A stretch of 64,000 nucleotides of DNA from the NCBI GenBank assembly GCA_020975725.1, contig QXJR01000009.1, positions 124,001-188,000 of the forward strand, in the 5' to 3' direction. The translations under genes and the position numbers were made by a program. The stretch's first letter is position 1; every line of letters starts with the position of its first letter. This document shows positions 49,539 to 59,708 of this stretch, in pieces. The notes under the pieces are model-generated. The model was not told the DNA's origin. It searched no databases and saw only the letters and a program-made list of their open reading frames with translations. Origin of the DNA: Picocystis sp. L7 (taxonomy: Eukaryota; Chlorophyta; Picocystophyceae; Picocystales; Picocystaceae).

Positions 49539-50963
49539 ATGCGATGGACGTCAATTCGCGCATTTCGTGTCGCGTCGCGCGGCTTTCACATGCCTCCGCG
49601 CGGCCTCGGCGGACTCGCACTGGACAGGAAAGAAGGCAAAAAGACCTCCGGCAGAAGCCAGGATGGCAAAAAGGAGAGCCAGGGCCGCAGAAGGGGCGAT
49701 TCGCAAGTGGAAAAGGAGGCGCGAGAACGACAGCTTGCGCAGGTGGTCTTGAAGCAAGCTGCGAAGGTGGAAGACGATCCAATGGGCGGACAAAAGATCG
49801 ATGGAAGGAGGGAAGATGTGCAAAAACACTCAGTCATGACCATCCGTGCCGTTCCAACGCACGGATTCCCTCCGCCGTCGATGGATGATCCACTGGCCAG
49901 TGAACCCAATTGGATCTCCCTGTACTTGCGTGCATACAGCGACAGCCTGGATGCTGCCACCCCTTTCCTGGTCATGCTGATCCTCATGTGGGTGGTCTTC
50001 CTAGGCTCGCCGTTGCTGGCGCTCGTACTCTTCCCTGTGCTGTTCTTTGGAGGGGTCACGGTTTTGGCACGCACACGCGGAGTGCCGACCCACCTGTACT
50101 TGGGGTCCAGGTATCTATTGGTGTTCATGATATTGGTTCTTGGCATCACCGGCGCACATTTCTTTGCACAGGTCTTCATGTGGACTCGGGACTACACCAT
50201 GGAGCAATTGCTCTTCATTGGATTGTTCGCGGCCGAGCCGTACTTCTTCTGGAAGTCGGTGCAGATGGACCCAGGCACTTTGAAACGAGAGGACGCAAAT
50301 CCCCTCATGCCAAGCGAGGCGGAGTCCAGCGCATCGAAATATTGCACGACGTGCAGGATTGATCGTCCGGTCCGTGCCAAGCATTGTGGATTCTGCGGTC
50401 GCTGCATTGTTCGTTTCGACCACCACTGTCCGCTCATTTACAACTGTGTTGGGGAATCCAACCAGGCCTGCTTCTTGGCATTTCTGACCATTGGATTTGC
50501 AGGTCAGCTTATTTATTTGCACTTGTGCGTGGTTTCCTGGCTGCGTGGCGTTGGTTACTCCAGCAATTCGAATTGGCTCGTCACCCTTTCGAACTTGGTG
50601 CCGGCTTTTCGAACGGCCAGGGCCAAGTACTCCATGGCGGTATTCTGGAGTGTTTTTCACGTGCTTGCCAGTCCTGCGCTATGCATGCTGTGGCTTCGTC
50701 AATTCACGTGTATGTTGGCCAACATCACGACCAACGAGATGGTGAATTGGCACAGGTACGAGTACTTGCTGGACCGGCAGGGAGGATTCCTGAACGTGTT
50801 TGATGCTGGGGTGGTGCACAACGTGAAGGACTTCTTGACCGACGCTCGCATCGATTGGGACGTTCGATGGATGGATCTCCAAGCTTCTCGGACGACTCGC
50901 TTCCCGACTTGGATTTCGTCCGTGGTCCAACGCCTGTGGTTATCGCGGCGTCCACACCGATGA
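49539..50963 (+). CDS. DHHC-type protein S-acyltransferase
   Basis: A 474-residue palmitoyltransferase. The cysteine-rich domain CTTCRIDRPVRAKHCGFCGRC leads to the catalytic DHHC in FDHHCPLIYNCVGESNQ. Two membrane helix pairs flank it (about 120-190 and 325-430). The sequence around DHHC and the WHRYEYL segment resemble the HIP14/AKR1 branch, which normally has N-terminal ankyrin repeats; here the N-terminus is a 110-residue basic low-complexity stretch instead. It probably acts at Golgi or endosomes. The start was chosen from the TATA-like element; ATGs at 49467 and 49518 are alternatives. Confidence 0.9.
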   Translation: MRWTSIRAFRVASRGFHMPPRGLGGLALDRKEGKKTSGRSQDGKKESQGRRRGDSQVEKEARERQLAQVVLKQAAKVEDDPMGGQKIDGRREDVQKHSVMTIRAVPTHGFPPPSMDDPLASEPNWISLYLRAYSDSLDAATPFLVMLILMWVVFLGSPLLALVLFPVLFFGGVTVLARTRGVPTHLYLGSRYLLVFMILVLGITGAHFFAQVFMWTRDYTMEQLLFIGLFAAEPYFFWKSVQMDPGTLKREDANPLMPSEAESSASKYCTTCRIDRPVRAKHCGFCGRCIVRFDHHCPLIYNCVGESNQACFLAFLTIGFAGQLIYLHLCVVSWLRGVGYSSNSNWLVTLSNLVPAFRTARAKYSMAVFWSVFHVLASPALCMLWLRQFTCMLANITTNEMVNWHRYEYLLDRQGGFLNVFDAGVVHNVKDFLTDARIDWDVRWMDLQASRTTRFPTWISSVVQRLWLSRRPHR

Positions 50964-51177
50964 GCGACCCACATGCGTTCCACAGGCACCGCGTCGGTCT
51001 CTTTTTCCATCTTTGTTGCTTGCAATTGCCTGGGGTACGTGACAGGTATCCATGCAATGGCTCGTGGAACGGGCGACGGGTCGATACCCACCGGGGTCTG
51101 CCATGACTTTGTCCCATACTTCGGGACATGAACACGTGCATGGACGACAGAAGCGTGTGCGCCTGCGCCTCGGCAGC

Positions 51178-52878
51178 ATGTCGGATTCACCGGTGCGCTG
51201 TTCGCTGCGCGCCCAGGCGCAGCGGGAGGACAAGAGCTTCGCAGCCGGCGTGGTGCGCGTGACCACGCACCACGTGGTCTTCGAGGCGGCCGACGGTGCG
51301 CCTGGTTCCTTCGCGATCCATGCGTCGCACATCGCAGGCGCGCCGCAGCGCAACAAACCAGGATCTGGACGAAGCCTCCTGCGCCTGCCCACGTCTGCTG
51401 GACCGCGCCTCCTCGAATTTCGCGACGAGGCGGAGAGAGACGCGTGCACCGACGCCGTCCTGCGCGCACAGCGCGGGGAATCCTCGCACGTGTCGGATCC
51501 GACGCGTTGGAAGCGCTTGCAGGAGGATCCAGAGCTGCAAGCGCTCCATCGAGACCTGGTGGGAGGTGGTGTGGTGGGCGAAGAGGAGTTCTGGCGGTTG
51601 CACGAGCGACATGGCGGTGGACAACACCGTCGACAAACCGTGGGATTCAGCTCCTTGTTGGATGCAGGGTTGGAGAAAGAAGTGGACCAACGCACGAAGC
51701 GAGAAAAGTACATCCTCAAGCCAGAAATCGCCCAACAGATCCTTGCCGAGAGGCCATCGGTGCGAAAAGCGTACCTGGAAAACGTGCCAGACAAGATGGA
51801 TGAAGGTCAATTCTGGAACAAGTATTTTCGGTGGAGACAAAGACAACTGGAGAAACGAAGGGTGGAAGAGGTCACCGCCACCACCTTTCAAGGACTCATG
51901 CAGGAACAAGCCAAGGATGCGACAGGAGACATGCTTGACTTGCAGGAAGACAACGAATTCCGGCAACAGGTGTCCAGGTCTAGGCTCAGGGCTGTGGATC
52001 CCACCGTCAATCTGGCCAACGAAGCGGGGGACGAATTACCAGCGGGATGGGGACTACGGGAAAAGGACGGGCAAGAAGATTGTGGGGGTGAAGAAGAAGG
52101 TGCTAAGGGTACCGCAAAATTTATTGAAGATATAAACTGGCACGCCTCTGTGGTGTTGAACGGGCTGCCGGAAACACAGGCCATGGGAACGGCCACAGAA
52201 GTGAACAAGGCGGTTGCACAGGCCGTCAACGAGTACGCAAAACAAAAAGAGAGGGAACTGTCAGACTATGCCAAGACAGACGAAATGTGGCAAGGTAAGC
52301 AAAAGGAATTGTTGGAGAGGGAGTGCATTGAAGATCTACGCGAGAAGTCCCCAGAAGAATTTGCAAAGCTGCGTTTGAAGAACTCAAAAGCATACTTCTT
52401 AGGGACTGAAGGGAATTTACCCCCCCGGGCAGCAAATTTGCAGGAGTCCAAGAGCTGCGCTGCTAGAGCGTTGAAGAGTGTGATGCAATTGGATTGCATG
52501 GACCGCCCCATTACTCCTCGTGTTGCACGGGAGGTAATGCTTGATTATACAAACAAACTCCCTCGGGAAAGCGGGGAAGATACCGAAGTGGATCGGTCCG
52601 ACGACCTCGAAGTGCCGCCTCAGTTGAGATTCTCTGCTACAAAGGTCAATGAACTCTTGCGTTTTTTCTGGGCAATGTATCCTCCAAAGAGTAACGAGGA
52701 ACGCGCAAAGCTTGAAAGGCTCAAGAGCTCCATGGATGGACAGTATGATGCCCTTCGGGATCACGTAGACAACACTCCATCCAATGAAAGGCACAAGCTT
52801 TCCTTGATTGTGAATGTCCTTTTTCAGTGTTTGGATGCTGCGTTGATGGCCTACGACGACCTCTGCGTTCAGTTGTAA
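51178..52878 (+). CDS. TFB1: TFIIH core subunit p62 (TFB1/GTF2H1)
   Basis: A 566-residue core subunit of TFIIH for transcription initiation and nucleotide excision repair. The N-terminal 100 residues form a divergent PH domain. Two BSD domains follow with the signature Phe-Trp pairs (GEEEFWRLHERH and DEGQFWNKYFRWRQ). A helical C-terminus (about 470-566) matches the p62 core-binding region (ATKVNELLRFFWAMYPPKS). ATG 51178 begins the PH domain; the frame extends upstream without protein features. Same strand as the DHHC gene, 214 bp downstream. Confidence 0.9.
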   Translation: MSDSPVRCSLRAQAQREDKSFAAGVVRVTTHHVVFEAADGAPGSFAIHASHIAGAPQRNKPGSGRSLLRLPTSAGPRLLEFRDEAERDACTDAVLRAQRGESSHVSDPTRWKRLQEDPELQALHRDLVGGGVVGEEEFWRLHERHGGGQHRRQTVGFSSLLDAGLEKEVDQRTKREKYILKPEIAQQILAERPSVRKAYLENVPDKMDEGQFWNKYFRWRQRQLEKRRVEEVTATTFQGLMQEQAKDATGDMLDLQEDNEFRQQVSRSRLRAVDPTVNLANEAGDELPAGWGLREKDGQEDCGGEEEGAKGTAKFIEDINWHASVVLNGLPETQAMGTATEVNKAVAQAVNEYAKQKERELSDYAKTDEMWQGKQKELLERECIEDLREKSPEEFAKLRLKNSKAYFLGTEGNLPPRAANLQESKSCAARALKSVMQLDCMDRPITPRVAREVMLDYTNKLPRESGEDTEVDRSDDLEVPPQLRFSATKVNELLRFFWAMYPPKSNEERAKLERLKSSMDGQYDALRDHVDNTPSNERHKLSLIVNVLFQCLDAALMAYDDLCVQL

Positions 52879-55800
52879 TCATGATCGTTTGTTGCTGAAA
52901 TAACACCACAGCTTGACCCTTGGTCGAGTTTAAGGTACAACAGATATGCTTTTCCAATGTTCATGCGCAGTGGCATCTCCAGTGCTTTGGAAATGGGTTT
53001 TTTTTAACCTTATTCGTCAACCTTGAGCAGGTCTTCAACTCGAAAGTTCTACGGCGCAGGATGTTCCTGCTGCTGAAGAGTATGGAGCTCTCGGATCCTT
53101 TAGAACCTGCTATATCCACTGCCACAAGTGCTGGCATATGTGGCTGGAAAGGAACTCATCCATTAGGTACACTTTTTAGCCAGCCATGCGAATCATTGAT
53201 CAGTAGCTTTCTACTCGGATCCTTTACTAGCGCATGTGATGTTTGCGCGTTTTGAAGTCACTAACGGCGATGATGCTGGTGCCAGAGTAAGCAAACAGCT
53301 GCTCACAACGTGGAAGCAAGTTCGCTTCGACGATCTGTCCCTATATTTAGCCTCTCAATTTGAGTTGGGAAACAAGTACTAGTATTACAAGGGTGTGAGC
53401 CAGTTGGTTTCCCGTTCTTCTTCTGGATCTAGGGCTGGAGCTTCAGCAGCTATGTTGTTCTTCAGTTGCATTCGTTTGGCTTGGTTTCCTCCATCATGTG
53501 CTCACCACCTCTCATGATGAACTTTTGCCATTATAACTTGTTGCGGAGCATCTTGGAGCACTTTTCAATTCAGCACATGTCCTGCATATCAAGGAATTCG
53601 ACCAGCCAATGGTAACCGCTATTCATCGAGTATAATTCATCATTACCGTCGGGGTCCATTGCCACCACTCGTTTCTCTTCGAGGACTCGTTGTCTTCCAT
53701 CTCGCCCGTCGGCTTTTCATGCTATCGACGCTGGGTTTGGCTTTCCTACTGCGCATCGTGACCCCTTCTTAGCGCTTGTGCAAGATTCAAATACCCACCT
53801 TATGATTTCTGTGTCTGGTGGTGGAACGTGTGTATGTTTCCCTGATTTTCAAGTGGAAGTAATTTATGCATGCACTCAAATTTAATAGCCACAGGTCATC
53901 CGATTTGATGGTGAGGTTGTTGGCCGCTGGTCAATCGACTTTTTTGGCCCCTTCAACAATGCGCCGAGTTCAAGGAATGACACCGTGTGCAAGGAGAATC
54001 TTTTAAACAACGTCCTATTATGCAAAGGGAACGCCTTGTGCATGCTCGCACTCCAAGCCTGAACGGGCTCTTCCATCTTCCAAACGAACAAGATATTGTC
54101 CAAAGACAAGCGATACACGATGTAGAGCACATCGTACTATTGCAACCTCTTGGCAAGAAGGACTTCGAAGGCGTGCTTGTAGATCCATGCTTGGGCGAGA
54201 GGGCGTGCTGCCTTTGTCCTACCATAGTTAAGTAGTTCGTTGATGGCTACTCATAGGAGTGCACACTAGGCGTCGATGGGAAGCTACAAGCACACTCTAC
54301 TTTCGAGCGATCTTTTATGATTGAAAAGACACGCTTTTTACGCTATGATATTTGAATGAATTCCTATCTATGTTCTTGTGAATTGCGTTGTGATGCTGTT
54401 ATTGTACATGGTGATTCTGTCCGTTGAAAAGCAAACCCCTACCATGCGAATAGAGTGGTGATTAACTTGCTTGACGATGAGTACCTCTCCGTGCCCTACA
54501 AAGAATTTCGTTCCGGTTTCCTCGATTACAACACACATTTGGTTTTGGAGCTCCGACGCAACTTGATTCTTTGCCAATCACTTGAATCGCTTTAATTTCT
54601 CCACTTCAATCAACGATAGATGGAGCCACGACCCTAGCGTTGAGGTGGATCATGTACATCATGATCATTTGGAGCGTATGAATCATATCCTCGTAAGCTA
54701 GCAAAGCTTCATTGAGTAGATTTTCGACCACCCTCTCATCGATCACCATACCCGCCGGGCAATTCTTCATGGCGTGACACAACGCATTGTGAGGGCTATT
54801 GGTTATTATTTACTATCTCGTTTTGCGTGAATCTTTGGGTGGGGGTTGAAGGGGTTGTACAAGCAACTGAGCATTTTCCATAAATCAGTCTTCTTCCAAA
54901 ACATCTAGCTTTTGGTACAAACCATCACTAACTAAATTTGCCCGAAGGAAGAGCCATAGTGCAACGTCGTGAAAGCTCGAGGAATTTCATGCCCATACCT
55001 AGGTAGTAGATATGGGTTTGATCTACAAATTGAATTGCACGTGTAGGGATGAAGCTAAAGGCCTCAAGTAGTGGCGGGAATGCTCTATGCGGGCTTGAAG
55101 GGGGTGTCTAGGCTTGCAAGTATTTACTTGAGTGGTAGGAACGCTTCAAAGTCGCAGGATTGACTTTTCAAGCGGGTATTTTGGACGGATATGGCCCTCG
55201 TTTGGGACACTCCTACGGATCACCCGTGGAAGAGGTATCATAAGACATCGATATAATGAAGGAAACGTGCTTAGGGGGAGAACGCACAGGATTTCCTTGT
55301 GCCCGAACACTAAATCCTCTTGTGGGAACAATTGGGGCACCCCGAGTCGTTGAGCCGAATCACGCTCTAATTCTAGAAAAATACCAATGTATTCCGCACA
55401 ATTTTGTCAAGACTCTTCTTTGTTGTGCGAAGTGATACGGAATGATCGATCTACCGATGACACTTGGGAAGCGGTCAGGGAAGAGTTATTCGAGAGCAAG
55501 GGGATGCATGCCCACTTTGTTTGGGAAACGAGAGTGATCGTTGAGACAAGAAGTAGATGTTTGGAGCGCAGAAACATGGACGGCTTCTCAGTTTTGATGA
55601 AGGTTTGGGAGAGCCCGATGGGGTTGAGACGGGGAATTCCACAACGAAAGTTGCATAGGGGACTCTTTGGAGTAAACGGCTTATCGAGTGAAAGACAAAT
55701 CCTCGGAGCATGGGAACAAATTCTTACTACAGTTGACCCTTGACTTGTTCAAGTCCTATTCTTGGTCAATTCTTGGTACCGATACCAAAAAATGTCACAT

Positions 55801-56333
55801 TGCACAAAATGAATGAGTGTCCGGTAAAGCAACAAAAAGGATATACGACGCATGCAACGTTAGGGACGAGTGGCACAGGCAAACGTATGCAGCAAGCACC
55901 ATAGGAACGCACCCTAGAGATGTGCAACACACAAGATGTGATCGTTTTGGTCGTTGCCCCATCGAGGAGTTGGTTCGTTTCTCCATCTTTGAGCCACACT
56001 CAGCCTCCTCTTTGGCGGGAAATGCATGCATACCACCTCCGACTAAGACCATGACAAATTTAGGATTCCCGAAGAGCAATCTAAACTGGGCTCACAACAG
56101 TCACAAAACGGCTGAGCGAATTCGCAGGATAGCAACCAGGACAAGCCAGCCCTTCAATTATCGCTCCAACATGCTGAAAGAAGACAAACTTTGAAAGAGA
56201 TTGATCAGCTCACGTTCGTGGCCTCACAATGCATTACTGATAGCCAATGCATGTCTGGGCAGGAAGAGTATCTTTTCCGGAATCGGAGCCCAGTCTGTGA
56301 AGGTCTTTTCCTGGCTACATTTTTGCTCACCCC
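52879..56333. other. 3.5-kb gene-free, AT-richer tract with faint retroelement resemblance
   Basis: No gene is recognisable. A plus-strand stretch near 55,310-55,350 weakly resembles the motif before the integrase of Ty1/copia elements, and minus-strand text near 53,950-54,200 has faint polyprotein-like character. I treat it as a heavily broken, old mobile-element deposit like the 27.5-30.9 kb tract. No terminal repeats were found and no age can be given beyond old. Confidence 0.3.
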
Positions 56334-57845
56334 TCACTGGACTTGACCACGTATTTCTACTTCTCCAACTCGTTCGTAACGGTCTTTGGCAGAAGAGTGC
56401 GAGTTCTGGGTGTACAGCATCCATGCCATAGACCCAAAAACCACAAAAAAGTTGAGCATGCACACCCAAAGTATCGCCCTATTGGAGACGTCATCCTCTT
56501 TGCCACTTCCCTGAGCGAAGACAGTTGAGGATTCTGGCAGAAATTCTGCGATCAGAAGCTTGTGCCCATGGGGGGGCACATGCTTTGCTGTTAAGGATTC
56601 TCTGTATGTGCCTATCTCTTTCTCCTGCCAAGGGTCTCTCAGTTTGGCAGACCGGCTCTCGCAAGCAAACGTGTTTCCAGGGACTGCGCTGTGAAAGGAC
56701 AGGGTGATGTCTCTCATGTGGTCTGCTGTATTGAGCATCAAAAACGCCCACTTGTTCCCAGCCAGAGGTTTCCTCCAGATTTGAAGGCTGTCTTCCTCCA
56801 GTATAATCCGTCCTTGAATTCCCAGGGGGTCTTGGTCGATGGCTATCACTTCCTTGGCACGCAGTATTTGGAGAGCGCTCTCACTTAAGTTCCTTACGTC
56901 TGCACCCACCAGCAGAGGTGCAGCCATGATGCACCAGAGAGCAAAGTGGCTCTTCTGCTCATCCTCACTGAGCGTGCCAATCACAATGTTTGGATCTTCC
57001 GGGAGTGTCATGCCATCCAAGCCCACCAACAGCATGTCTGGATCGTTGAACGCGCCAGGCCCAGCAAATTTCCACATCATGGCCTGTCCTCTCACAGCCT
57101 GCATGACAGAAGTTCCGTAGGTGGGAACGTTGGAATCTAACCCGAAGTCCCACACGTCGAACAGGTCTCGGTTGGTCCTCCACATGTTCCCAATCCCTTT
57201 CCCCCAGACCTGGGCATCGCCGTGTCCCCAGCTGCACAAGCTGAACACCACGGGCCTCCCGGTGCTGTTCAACGCTTCTCCCATTTTCCTGTAAGCATCG
57301 TACGCGATGTCATGAGGCACAGGCACTGGACAACCTTCCTGCACCACGCAAGTTTCCATATAGCACCAATCTTCTTTGACAAAGTCAATTCCCCAGCTTG
57401 CGTAATCTTGAGCATCCACCAGCTCGTTTCCCCAGGAGCCTGGGTATCCTGCGCAAGTCAAGTTTCCAGCGTCCGTGTAGATGCCCAAGTAGAGTCCTTT
57501 TTCGTGCACGTAATCCGCCACGTCCTTCATTCCATTTGGAAACTTGTTTAAATCTGGCACCACGTGTCCTTGTTCGTCCCGTTCCGACGATTGCCAGCAA
57601 TCATCGATGTTGACGTAGCGGTATCCGAGGTCCCGCAGGCCCAGTTCTACGATGGCGTCGGCGGTGTTTTTGACCAATTCCGCACTCACGTCGCATCGGA
57701 ACGTGTTCCAGCTGTTCCATCCCATCGGAGGCGTGCGTGCGACGCCGTTGTCGACTGCACGCGACACTCGACAGCACCACGTCCACGCCACCACACCACA
57801 CGCCCAGGCGCTCAGGACGCCCTTCGAGGCGCTCTTCGCAATCAT
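56334..57845 (-). CDS. GH27 alpha-galactosidase with a C-terminal membrane anchor
   Basis: 503 residues. A hydrophobic N-terminal segment (GVLSAWACGVVAWTW) acts as signal peptide. The GH27 domain starts ARTPPMGWNSWNTF. The nucleophile is D159 in FVKEDWCY and the acid/base is the Asp in WRTNRDLFDVWDF; YVNIDDCW, GPGAFNDPDML and CIMAAPLLVG are family blocks. It removes terminal alpha-galactose from glycans or galactolipids in the secretory route, vacuole or outside the cell. A single helix near the end (AILWVCMLNFFVVFGSMAWM) and a short charged tail make it a type I membrane protein, unusual for GH27. ATG 57845 sets the signal peptide at the start. Confidence 0.93.
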   Translation of the reverse strand: MIAKSASKGVLSAWACGVVAWTWCCRVSRAVDNGVARTPPMGWNSWNTFRCDVSAELVKNTADAIVELGLRDLGYRYVNIDDCWQSSERDEQGHVVPDLNKFPNGMKDVADYVHEKGLYLGIYTDAGNLTCAGYPGSWGNELVDAQDYASWGIDFVKEDWCYMETCVVQEGCPVPVPHDIAYDAYRKMGEALNSTGRPVVFSLCSWGHGDAQVWGKGIGNMWRTNRDLFDVWDFGLDSNVPTYGTSVMQAVRGQAMMWKFAGPGAFNDPDMLLVGLDGMTLPEDPNIVIGTLSEDEQKSHFALWCIMAAPLLVGADVRNLSESALQILRAKEVIAIDQDPLGIQGRIILEEDSLQIWRKPLAGNKWAFLMLNTADHMRDITLSFHSAVPGNTFACESRSAKLRDPWQEKEIGTYRESLTAKHVPPHGHKLLIAEFLPESSTVFAQGSGKEDDVSNRAILWVCMLNFFVVFGSMAWMLYTQNSHSSAKDRYERVGEVEIRGQVQ

Positions 57846-58238
57846 GGAGGCGTCCCTTGCCTTGGAAGAATCTCGGCAACGTGCTCTCCAAGCGAAGGAA
57901 CCCACTCGCAAGCGATGCGACGCAGGTTGGACGACGCTCCTGGCCACCAATGGATCCCAATTTCCCATCCCGGTGGGTTCAGACGAGGCAGGGAACCTCT
58001 CCTCGTCACGGCCAATGGAATCGGCACGAAATTGCATGGACGCGAATGCCGGGACGATCCAGCGTCGCAGCAGAAGCACGGAGGACAGTGGAGATAGCAG
58101 ACGCGTGGTTGTGAAACAGTACCTTCCTTACATACCAGTACCTCGAACTTTATCTTGGGCTCCAAGAGCACAGGTCCTCCCCGCGCTCACCTTGGGATTG
58201 TACTCCGTTCTCACCAAACGAAATCACGTACATGCCCC
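57846..58238. other. upstream region of alpha-galactosidase and 3' region of psaL
   Basis: About 390 bp between two minus-strand genes. I see no gene or repeat. Confidence 0.4.
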
Positions 58239-59199
58239 TCACAGGTTCTGCTTGGCATAGAAAGACACAGTCTCGAAGACAGAGTTTGCCGTGGTGATGT
58301 AGGCAAACAACACGCCGCTGAATCCACCGACCAGGAACCCAGAGGTGAACTTCTCCCAGCCTTCCGCGGTGTAGAGTGCATCTGTAGGGAGGTCCCTTCC
58401 GGTCAAGGTCTTCTTCCCAAGCATCACGTCATCACCTTGGTAGGTGACCTTTCCATAGATGGAAAGGCAAGCTGCCAGGATGGCCACCAATCCCCAGCTG
58501 GAGAGCACGCCTGCCGTCGATGCAGAAGGGGTGTCGCGCAGAGGACCAAGGGCCAGGAAGGGTCCAAGAAGGAGGTATCCGTGGGCAAGGCCGATCTCCA
58601 CGCCTCGCAGTACGGGCGATACGCTGCGACGGTTGGCAGGAAGTCCAGCCAAGAATCCAGCCACGAGTGGAGAGGAAGTCACCGGCGTTTCCAGCATGCC
58701 AATGAAGGGATCGCCATTGAGAGGCTGGATCACCTGAGCCTGCCACCAGCCATTCGAAACAACCGATCCAAGGGTCAGTACTACCGCTTCACATTTCACG
58801 AGTCCCTCGCGTTCGTGACGCCGTGTCTCCCCTCCCCAACCACGGCCGGCTGTGATCTTCGGAGTTGCCAACCACCTTCCAACGGAAATCCATCGGATCT
58901 CCCCTTTTCGCCACGTTCGCAGGCCGCGAACCACGTTCTCGCGGCACCGTCACGTTCTCCAGGAAGTGTTCCTGCATCCACCGTTCGTCGCACGCTTTCC
59001 ATCTGCGTCGCCATCCCACGTCCGAGGCGTCACGTGTCGTTCCCTGCTCGTTTCCCTCGCACTCTCGACGCACCTTCTTCTCGTCTGCTGCGCGCACGAC
59101 CACCACGCGTGCACCACTCCTCCTGGAGGTCCTGGCACGGTGCACCTTGGGCGCGGAGGTGCGTGCGATGCCGTGAGCGTTCAGGAGCGCGGTCGCCAT
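58239..59199 (-). CDS. psaL: photosystem I subunit XI, two exons
   Basis: 208-residue precursor. Exon 1 is 59074-59199 and exon 2 is 58239-58739; the 334-bp intron starts GTGCGT, carries CTGAC and ends GGCAG, phase 0. Exon 1 is a chloroplast transit peptide (MATALLNAHGIARTS...ADEKK). The mature part starts AQVIQPLNGDPFIG, then LETPVTSSPLVAGFL, VLRGVEIGLAHGYLLLGPF and two more membrane helices, as in PsaL. PsaL sits at the edge of PSI and contacts LHCII in green plants. Its nuclear location excludes a red-derived plastid of the usual type. The acceptor could also be 6 nt later (CAG/GTG) without changing frame. Confidence 0.94.
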
Positions 59200-59708
59200 G
59201 TTGCGGTTTCCAAGCACGTCTCTTGCGACGGATTGCATCGGTGAGAGGGACCCCTTCCATCCCTGGGCACGCTCGAAGCACTCGTCGACGAGGATAGGAT
59301 TGATCGATACAGGGATTCCTCCACGGGGACGGGTGGAAGGTTCGGCCTATCCGCAGGCCAGGGAGTCCCGAAGGGTGCTGCTCGCTCATTGGTCGAACGC
59401 CCCCGATGGGGATCCGGGAGGGAACACTGGGACGAAGCTATCGATCAAAAGGGGTCTCCATCGATATTTCGTATCCGAGCTATCGATCCGGGGACGGACC
59501 GATCGATACTTCGGAATCGAAGTATCGATGATGCGGTAGAGATTGCGATCAAAGGGAAAAAGGTGTCGATGCAGCGAGGAGAGGTGGACGAATGGGGTGG
59601 CCACCGACGAGGAGGATTGCGACGCGTGATGCGGGGAAACGAGCTCCTTTCGATCGCAAGAGAAGCTCGTAAAACCTAAGAAGAACAAGGTTGGAACCGA
59701 AGATAGCG
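59200..59708. promoter_or_regulatory. divergent promoter, psaL / TAF1B
   Basis: About 510 bp. ATCGAT-containing words recur through it (59300, 59438, 59459, 59490, 59502, 59522). It holds a long inverted repeat listed separately. No gene seen. Confidence 0.45.
59502..59529. promoter_or_regulatory. perfect inverted repeat ATCGATACTTC / GAAGTATCGAT
   Basis: Two 11-bp arms separated by GGAATC. It lies 180 bp before the TAF1B start and 300 bp before psaL. It could be a dimer-protein site or a cruciform. Confidence 0.5.

Noticed and set aside
58239-58934. PsaL starting at an internal ATG without transit peptide
   Set aside because: The upstream exon at 59074-59199 supplies a typical transit peptide in phase.
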